A DNA stretch of 64,000 bases from Cristatella mucedo (lineage: Eukaryota; Bryozoa; Phylactolaemata; Cristatellidae). How positions within the stretch are numbered: position 1 is the stretch's first letter; each line of letters opens with the position of its first letter. Shown here piece by piece: positions 56,526-64,000 of the stretch. Under the pieces are notes generated by a model. That model saw only the letters and a program-made list of their open reading frames with translations. It had not been told where the DNA came from and ran no database searches. The stretch covers positions 186,001 through 250,000 of the forward strand of contig WPIO01000008.1 of NCBI GenBank assembly GCA_009760855.2, read 5' to 3'. The position numbers and the translations under genes are program-made.

Positions 56526-57179
56526 TACTATAAATCTTCGGTCGCTCGGTAGGAGGAGGCCTCCTAGCGAGCGAGCGCCGCGACCTCTTGACCCCATCGA
56601 TCCTCCTTCGATCATCATCCCCCGCACGATCGTGCTCTCCGCTTTAGTGTGCGCTCATCTATTTCTGGTGGCTTCTTTCTTATTTCTATCGATTTCTTTG
56701 GTCAATTTTTTTCTATTTATCTGCCTCCCACTCTCTGGAAGCCGTCGCGGCGTCTACCAGCTGTTTCCCGCCACCATCCTCAAGTCACTTTCCTTCGCAG
56801 CACCGCCTAGCGGTCGCTCATCTGAGCGGAGCGGAGAGCCGAGAGCGAGTGCTAAATGCGGCCGATTCCCGCGGGTTGCAGCCCGCACGGCTAATATCGA
56901 TTCCTTCCGCTGCAGAAACGATGACTAAGTTCCGGTACGATGCCGACGCGTTTTCCACCACCCACCCCACTCCCACCCCCTCCCCGGTGCGCGCGCGCGC
57001 GCATCCGGCGACTCGAGCGATATCTAATAATGAGCTCTGGCTCGCTTCAGGGATCGGTGCTCGCCGGCGGCTCGCGGGTCGTTACAGCGACGCGTTCTCT
57101 GACCTTTTTTTCTCTGACTTTGCACGCTCCACCTTCGTCGTCGACGGCAGGAGCTTTGATTTGCCGATCGCGCCCGCAA

Positions 57180-57211
<32 letters not shown>

Positions 57212-57387
57212 CAGCCGTAGCCTCCGCAAATGCAATGCGACCACCGCCAACAACACGAAAGGGGCGACGGCGGTGGCCGCTTTCGGCGCGCGCGCGAACG
57301 AGCGCGGACTTGCGCTTGAGGCTGCGCGGCGTTTAGCGTTCGTTCCACGCGTTCTGTCCATGCATTTATCGACAGCCTCAGCTAGAA

Positions 57388-57518
<131 letters not shown>

Positions 57519-58619
57519 GATCACGCGTACGATCGCGCTGATAGCCGTACGTTGCTGCTGAAACCGCGGCGTACTGCCAAATCGGTAGGACTATGAGATT
57601 GCCGAGACACCCGCGGTTCCTGAATGACAGTGGCTTGGAACCGGTCGCGCGATGTTCCATGGTCAGGCAGCGTAAAAGCACAAGTCGCTAAACAGGCTAC
57701 GTCATTACACGTCATGTGCAAGCTCCGAAAGGTGCACTTCGCTGCGCCGGAGGCTTGTCGCCAAACCCCGCCCCTCTGGGTGCCGCACGAGACGGGCGGT
57801 CGTACGTCGCTGCTGCAGTTGGGCACTTGCTGCTGCTCGCCGCTGCCGCCGCTGCCGCCGCTGCCGCCGCTGCCACCGCAGCGTTTCGCTACTGTCACCA
57901 CGCGTGCGAGCAACTAAGCACTGCACGTAAGCGTCGCTGGCCGTTGTCGGCCAGCGAGCGACGCTGGCCGCGCGCTACAAGTGTCGAGGCTTCGCCGGTA
58001 TTTGTCTCGCGGCGTCGGCTGGGACTGGCACCGTTACGTTAGCGCCGCGCGCTGGAAGCCTAGTTCAGGCCGCCGCCGCCGCCGCCACCGCCGCCGAGCC
58101 CCGTTTGTTAGCACGCCGCGCGTCAGCGCCCTCTCGCCGTATCCTGGCACTCATCCGCCACCGCCACCGCCGTTGCATCGACGCTGCGCCGATAAAGGAT
58201 CGCAGCGCGCGGCCTTCGCTAAGTCGCGCCGCCGTCGCACTCTTCTTGCCAACTCCAAAAGCGCCGCGCCTCGGTCGGCCACTTCCTAGTCAGACGGCCG
58301 GCGCTCGCGCCACTCAGCCGCCATTGTTGCAGGTTCAGTCTACCGAACCCGTTCCGTCGCTGCTGCTATATCGGCTTCTCGCCCGCTGCAGCGCTCGCTT
58401 TCTCCGGGGGCGCGCGCACGGCTCGCCGGCGAATTCCCACGATTCGCGGCGCGAATCCGTTTCGCATGTGCGCCTCGCGAACGAGTTCCATTCGGAAGAG
58501 CTGGCGCGCACGCTGGCCATGCACGAAAGCCCGGCCGGCTTCGAATTCGCGAGACCAAAGTTTCGCGCTCTCAAGAATGCGTGCCGAAGCCGAATGCAGA
58601 GCTTCGCTGAGCTGTCGCC

Positions 58620-58725
58620 GTCACCGTCACCGCCGCCACCGCCGCCGCCGCCGCCGCAGCCGCCGCCGCCGCCGCCGCCGCAGCCGCCGCCGCAGCCGCC
58701 GCCGCCGCCGCCGCCACCACCGCTG
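58620..58725. repeat. GCC/GCA imperfect array
   Basis: CCG and CAG triplets. It gives a Pro-rich stretch in a 327-codon open frame that has no other sign of being a gene. Confidence 0.85.
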
Positions 58726-58967
58726 GCGAGACTTCGCGCGCTACGAAGAACGAGCGCACTAGTTTCGCGCCGGCGCGCGAGCAGCCGACGCCGGTTTCGC
58801 GAGCCGATCAGATGCCCGCTGGCTGGCGAGCGTCTGCCCGACGCCGCGCGGCCCTTCGGCTCGCGAGCGCCGGAAACTCGAAGCGGGAGCGGCGACTGCT
58901 CGCGACCCGTCAGCCGCTCCCCAAACGCCAGCCAGCCAGCCAGCACTCGCTCGACGCGCGAGCGTGC

Positions 58968-59052
58968 GAGTCGTTTCCGTCTTCGCGCTCGGCTTGAGCG
59001 CGCGGAGTCGTTTCCGCTTTCTCGCTCGACGCGAGCGCGCGAGTCATTTCCG
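58968..59052 (+). repeat. Three degenerate 36-37 base repeats upstream of the neuropeptide TATA box
   Basis: GAGTCGTTTCCG, or GAGTCATTTCCG in the last copy, starts at 58968, 59005 and 59041, each followed by a C/T-rich and CGCGAGCG-type segment. The TTTCCG core resembles an ETS-type site on the opposite strand. They lie 130-215 bases before the TATA-like box and may be a regulatory cluster or simply a short minisatellite. Confidence 0.4.
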
Positions 59053-59180
59053 CTTTCGCGCCCGACTGGGCCGAGGTCGGTCTCCTAAATGGCGGCTCGA
59101 CGGCCGCCGCCGCAGAAGCGCCGCGAGAGGCGTCGATAATTCTAAAATCGCCAGCCAATTAAAGCACAGCGCAAGCGCCT

Positions 59181-59186
59181 TATAAG
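59181..59186 (+). promoter_or_regulatory. TATA-like box of the neuropeptide gene
   Basis: TATAAG inside a GC-rich stretch, 273 bases before the ATG at 59454. A start about 30 bases downstream would leave a 5' leader of roughly 240 bases, assuming no extra 5' intron. Position and contrast with the GC-rich surroundings are the only evidence. Confidence 0.4.
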
Positions 59187-59453
59187 CAAACCGCCGCCTC
59201 CGCCGCCAGCGCCACCCCGTTGCGCGAACTGGCTGCGCTCGTGCCAGCGTACTTTCACTGAGAGGAAGGAGCCGTCGTCGCGACGCGTTACGCGAGCCGC
59301 GGGTTGGCGCGAGCGACGACCACAGCAGCAGACTGCAGCAGACGACTCGGGCAGCAGGCGATTGCGGTTCCGCGGCCTCCGTCATCGTAGCCGCGGGCGA
59401 CGGCCCTGGTGGTTTTGGCCTCGTCGGCCGACTGTCGTGCAGCAACGGGTAGG

Positions 59454-59624
59454 ATGCGGCAGCATCCTTCGCTAACGATCTGCTGTCTCGTCGCGATCGG
59501 CTGGTGGAGTGGAGCGTCGTCGTGCTACATTAAAAGCTGTTACAAAAACTTCGGCTCAATCAACCTCTTCGGCAAAAGGGACGGAGCGCTCAGCGCTGCC
59601 GGGGACGACGGCGATAAGCAAGAG
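59454..59624 (+). CDS. First exon of a cyclic, amidated neuropeptide precursor (oxytocin/vasopressin-like ring)
   Basis: ATG at 59454 gives 57 codons ending at an AGAG/GTGAGA donor, phase 0. Residues 1-23 form a signal peptide (MRQHPS, then LTICCLVAIGWW, SGASS). Immediately after it comes CYIKSCYKNFGSINLF, then GKR, the amidation plus dibasic cleavage signal, and a 15-residue acidic spacer. CYIxxC directly behind the signal peptide is the ring of the oxytocin/vasopressin family, and in those genes intron 1 also falls shortly after GKR (family knowledge). Differences: no Pro at position 7, and a 16-residue rather than 9-residue hormone. A neurophysin exon was not found in the remaining 4.4 kb. 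It may lie outside, or this may be another cyclic peptide family. Divergent from gene 3. Confidence 0.66.
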
Positions 59625-59696
59625 GTGAGACCCGCATTCAGTGCCCGAGCCTTCATCGTGCGTGCGTGCACTGGTGCGTCCGCTTTGGCGGCTTGC

Positions 59697-59697
59697 A

Positions 59698-59776
<79 letters not shown>

Positions 59777-59863
59777 GAGAGAGAGACACAAACACAGAGA
59801 CAAAGAGCCAGAGAGAGTGAACGGGAGAGGCAGAGGGAGAGAGAGAGAGAGAGAGAGAGAGGA

Positions 59864-59895
<32 letters not shown>

Positions 59896-59897
59896 CT

Positions 59898-59942
<45 letters not shown>

Positions 59943-60250
59943 CCAGGAGAGAGAGAGACACACACAGAGACAAAGAGCCAGAGAGAGTGAACGGGAGAGG
60001 CAGAGGGAGAGAGAGAGAGAGAGGGCGAGAAAGAGAGAGAGAGAGCGCGCGAGCGCACGATAGAGACTGAGAGAGCAAGAAAGAGAACAGAAAGAGATAA
60101 TGAGAGAGAACGAGAGAGAGAGCAAGAGAGAGGGCAAGAGAGAGAGAGCGTGAGCGAGGAAGAGAGAGTCGGAGAGAGAGTGAGGAGATGGAGAGGACAG
60201 ACAGCCAGAGATACAGAGAGCCAGCGAGATCGAGATAGTCAGGAGAAATC

Positions 60251-60296
<46 letters not shown>

Positions 60297-60300
60297 AAGA
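59697..60300. repeat. GA-rich array block, about 600 bases
   Basis: GA tracts separated by AGACACAAACACAGAGACAA and ACGGGAGAGGCAGAGGGAGA units, each seen twice (about 59785-59840 and 59955-60010), so a roughly 175-base higher-order unit has been duplicated. Starts 73 bases after the donor of the neuropeptide exon. Confidence 0.88.
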
Positions 60301-60633
60301 ACAGGTTAAAGGTTAGTCGAAACGACGCTGCTTTCTGCTCGAGCTGCGACCGAACGTTCATTGCAAGCATCGGAATTCGGAGTCGGAGCGAGACAACGTG
60401 TATAGCAACAATAGCGATTGGACATTCGTGCAGCGCTCTCAGCTGCCTAAACGACCCGCACTTTGTGCACGCCGCGAAGATGCCTATCTCCGTGCGGTCT
60501 ACCGCCATAGTCCCCACTGCCACAGTTCTCACTATCACAGTCGCCACCGGGCGCAGAGAGCGCACTAAACGCACTAGCCAATTCAAGTCAAGAGCATTAA
60601 TGTCAAGCCAAGCTCCGAGTCAAGCGCATTAAA

Positions 60634-60683
60634 CGACAGCTCACGAGGCGACAGCACTTGAGCTGTCGCCTCGAGAGCTGTCG
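60634..60683. repeat. 22-base stem with one mismatch
   Basis: 60634-60655 and 60662-60683 pair with a single mismatch around a 6-base loop (ACTTGA); core GAGGCGACAGC. Lies in the presumed first intron of the neuropeptide gene. Confidence 0.75.
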
Positions 60684-61330
60684 TCTCTAGCCGACAGCTT
60701 GCATTCGCTTGAGGACCCGTCGTAGACTGCGGGAGTTGCCTCCTCGCTGTCTCCTCATCGCCGCTTGTCGCTGCCTCTTTCACTCGCTCGCTGTAGCGTC
60801 GGCCGCCTCGCTGTCTCCTCGTCGCTGGATCGATCGTCGATTTTTAAGTCGCTAACAGACTCGTGGTCTGATTCATCCTGACTGACGGCTGCGATTCTTT
60901 GCCGTCTCCGATAAGCGCTCTCTCGACTGCGACGGGATGAGACGCCATTTCATTGCGTCTTCCGCTTCTTTCGCGCCTCCACTCTTTGCGATCGCTTAGG
61001 GCGCATAATGTCGATAGTCTGGACGAGGCAGGTGTAGATGAATTTTTCAATAGCTGGAGAGAGAGAGAGAGAGAGAGAAAGAGAGATATATATAAGGCAA
61101 ATAATATGAGATGTAGATAGGTCGCTTTGGAGCGATCGCAGCGCGTTAAGCGCTGCTCATCCTGCGCCCTGATTGCGTCAGCGGACTGCCGCGTCGGCGG
61201 CGTGCGTCGCACGGCAGCACCGCGCCGAAGCACCGCGCGAGACAGAACCGCACCGCGGTAGCACCGCGTGCGACAGCTGCGATAGCACAGCGGGCAGCGG
61301 GGCGCGTTCACCTCAGCCGCGCTTCGAGAA

Positions 61331-61496
<166 letters not shown>

Positions 61497-61597
61497 AAAT
61501 ATATATATACATATGTATATATATATAAATATGTATATATATATATACATATGTATATATATATAAATATATATATACATATGTATATATATATATA

Positions 61598-61677
<80 letters not shown>

Positions 61678-61710
61678 AAGTGCAGAGGATCGTCGCTCCT
61701 CTGCACTTTA
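61497..61710. repeat. AT/(CT)n block with terminal 12-base hairpin
   Basis: AT variants with ATATGTATAT units, then (CT)n 61601-61675, then a hairpin with 12-base arms 61678-61689 / 61697-61708. Confidence 0.82.
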
Positions 61711-62261
61711 AGCCGACGAGCTTCGCTGCTTTTACGCACTGCGAGTCGCCCCCTGAGCAGCCAGAGCTGCCGCAGATAACGACGGTTCCCGCTTGAGATG
61801 ACGCGCGTAGCGAGCAGCACCGCTGGCGAGAAAGGCTGTCAGCGACGTCTCCCCGATGGCGCCAGACAGTTGACGCTTGGCCCTATGCACTTTTTTTCGC
61901 TGTCAAAACGTTCGAGTGGCCTCCTGGGCCGCTGCTGCTTTGTTTCACGAGCGAACGGCTGTACGGTAAACTAAATTTCTCACTTTGGAGAATGATCGCG
62001 TAAGCCGTGAAGCGAGCATGCAAGAGCGGCGGAATTCCTTTGCACGTGTGAAGCGAACTTTATGCAACTTAATTCAGGCGCGGTGCGCTGCGCTTGTAAG
62101 CGTGCGATGACGAGCAGCGCGGAGCACTTTCAGTTTAGCAGTTCAAATCTCCTCTCGCTGCCGATGACGTCAGCGGATCGAGCGAGTCCGAGCAAGCGCG
62201 TGTTGCTCTCAAATTCCTAGGCTTTTCTGTTTTGAAAAAGAGCGGAATCCTACCAGAAAGA

Positions 62262-62370
62262 GTGCGGACAGACCGGACAGACCGGACAAACAGACCTGAC
62301 AGAGTGCGGACAGACCGAATAGACAGACCGGACAGAGTGCGGACAGACCGGATAGACCGGACAGAGAGTG
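62262..62370. repeat. Minisatellite, GCGGACAGACCGGACAGA units
   Basis: Repeated GACAGACCGGA and CAGAGTGCGGACAGACCG segments over about 110 bases. Confidence 0.8.
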
Positions 62371-62586
62371 GAGCCCCAGCCATTTTATGACTTCTAATGA
62401 ACCCTTTTAAGCTCTTCAGTATTTCACTGTCATACAGGATATCTGAATTAGTAGCATTAATTCTCCCACGTTAGGTGCGGTGTCATGCTTTGGGTTAAAG
62501 ACGACGTAGCCATTTAGGATTCACGCTCGTCTACAGGAGCTCAATATTGTGTCCATTTCGTATATAATACGCACCTGAAAAATTGC

Positions 62587-62990
62587 CTCCTCCTCCTCCT
62601 CCTTCTCCTCCTCCTCCTCCTCCTCCTCCTCCTACTCCTCCTCCTCCTCCTCTTCTTCCTACTCCTCCTCCTCCTCCTCCTCCTCCTCCTCCTCCTACTC
62701 CTCCTCCTCCTCCTCCTCCTCCTCCTCCTCCTCCTCCTCCTCCTCCTCCTCCTCCTCCTCCTCCTCCTCCTCCTCCTCCTCCTTCTCTTCTTCCTCCTCC
62801 TCCTCCTCCTCCTCCTCCTCCTCCTCCTCCTCCTCCTCCTCCTCTCCTCTTCCTCCTCCTCCTCCTCCTCCTCCTCCTCCTCCTCCTCCTCCTCCTCCTC
62901 CTCCTCCTCCTCCTCCTCCTCCTACTCCTCCTCCTTCTCTTCTTCCTCCTCCTCCTACTCCTTATCTTGGTCTTTTTCCTTTTCCTTCTC
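62587..62990. repeat. (CTC)n array, about 400 bases
   Basis: CTC triplets with occasional CTA and CTT. The Pro/Leu and Gly/Arg open frames over it are artefacts. Confidence 0.92.
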
Positions 62991-63251
62991 TGGAATCTGA
63001 ACGACAAAGCAGGTCTGAGATCAATGCGCGCGCCAATACGCGCGCGCGCGGTAGTTGCTTCAAACGTATTTTGTGTGTTTATTCGATGTATACACTCTCC
63101 GCTAAGATTGCATGTTTTTTCTTGAATATGCTATTAATTTTTTTGTCGCTGTACTTTTTTTTTCGTAGAATATAGATATGAAAATGGGGAAATTATCATC
63201 CATTGCTTATAGTTCATTTGTGATTGCTGACTGTAGCTCTGTATTGGACCA

Positions 63252-63335
63252 GTGTGCGTGTGCGCGTGCGCGTGCGCGCGTGCGCGCGTGTGCGCGCGTG
63301 AGTGTGAGTGCGTGTGTGTGCGTGCGCGGATGCGT
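63252..63335. repeat. (GTGC)n/(GT)n purine-pyrimidine array
   Basis: Alternating GTGCGCGTG units, a sequence type able to adopt left-handed DNA. Confidence 0.8.
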
Positions 63336-64000
63336 GGGCGTCTTTTTCGTGCGCAGTCAAACTTTGACGCGGACAACGGGTGCCCCCGGTGGTGGAAGAG
63401 CTCGACGAAGGTCCGTCGAATCGGCAGTCTGCTTTCAGTCTCGCCTTCAGCCGCAGAGCTCTCGGACGTCCATAGGATGACGCCGCCGCCATGTATTCAC
63501 CTGCCCTGCGTACCGCACCGGTGTCGAAAGCCGAGAAACTATAGAGCCCCATCGAAAAACCACACCGCTCCTCTCAAACGCCGCAGTGCAGTGACTAGAA
63601 AGTGCGGGCGCGAATTTGAGAGAGTAGAGTACGCTCTTTTTCCCCCACAGTTTAGCCTCGCTCCCGCGGCGTCTGAGCGCGCGAGAGCGAGGCTATGATT
63701 CGCGCCAGGGCGCTGGCGGTGGCTCCAGGCTACACTCGTAGACGAAACGTCGGCTGAAACCCTGTCGTCTGCTGAACGTCCGGGAAATAGAAAAAAGAGA
63801 GAGAGAGAAACGTCGCAGCGGCGGAGCTGCCAGGAGCGAAACCACATCGCGTTGCCGTCGAGAGAGAGTTGAACCTCCGACCGAGTTTCCTCCTGAGTTT
63901 CGGCCGGCGACGAGAGCGTCGCACAGGCATCCGTTTTGACCTTGACATATCGGGCTGCGCTTTCATCCATCACTTCGCTGGGCGTCCGACAGGGTGCTCT

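Noticed and set aside
56269-56928. Cysteine-rich frames with a regular pattern
   Set aside because: Products of the CACTGCA-type array; periodic in several frames on both strands.
58105-59088. 327-codon plus-strand open frame, Pro- and Arg-rich
   Set aside because: Open by virtue of GC-rich, stop-poor DNA. It has long CCG tracts, no domain and overlapping open frames on the other strand, and it ends in the likely promoter of the neuropeptide gene.
62531-63125. Poly-Pro/Leu and Gly/Arg frames
   Set aside because: Products of the (CTC)n array.
63539-63973. Minus-strand 144-codon frame at the right edge as a coding exon
   Set aside because: No recognisable domain or clean splice boundaries, and it contains a GA-derived stretch. 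Cannot be supported without transcripts.

Overview
This is animal (metazoan) nuclear DNA, not prokaryotic. The genes are split into short exons with GT-AG introns. Fibronectin type III (FN3), MAM and zona pellucida (ZP) domains are readable. The rest is dominated by L2/CR1-like LINE fragments, a tRNA-derived SINE family, a dead Tc1/mariner transposon and very dense microsatellites. The lineage cannot be fixed from the window. A candidate cyclic neuropeptide with an oxytocin/vasopressin-like ring and a long C-terminal extension recalls tunicate hormones, but that is weak evidence.

Layout. (1) 30.9 kb down to 1 kb, minus strand: a secreted or membrane FN3-repeat protein (gene 1). A signal-peptide exon is followed by eight exons, each encoding one FN3 domain with phase-1 introns on both sides (named F, E, D, B', A', C, B, A in protein order). 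It runs off the left edge. A segment of about 13.2 kb is tandemly duplicated inside it (1-6.35 kb against 14.0-19.54 kb), so exons A/B and A'/B' are recent copies. (2) 39.2 to 34.0 kb, minus: a small paralogue (gene 2), signal exon plus two FN3 exons, 232 codons, whose last exon reads into a stop. (3) 54.6 to 49.2 kb, minus: a complete six-exon MAM-ZP gene (461 codons) whose phases all close. (4) 59.45 kb, plus: first exon of a neuropeptide-type precursor with signal peptide, a CYIKSC ring, a GKR amidation/cleavage site and a donor. The rest of that gene is not found before the window ends.

Mobile DNA: several minus-strand L2-like copies and a plus-strand remnant, mainly in introns and the 39-49 kb gap. 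The SINE family ends in a tail that matches the L2 3' end, which suggests it borrows the L2 reverse transcriptase. From 49 kb rightwards the DNA becomes GC- and microsatellite-rich (CT, AT, GCC, GA, CTC arrays), and most long open frames there are artefacts of these arrays.

All exon limits were placed by hand from splice sites, phases and domain continuity. No alignment, transcript or database search was run.
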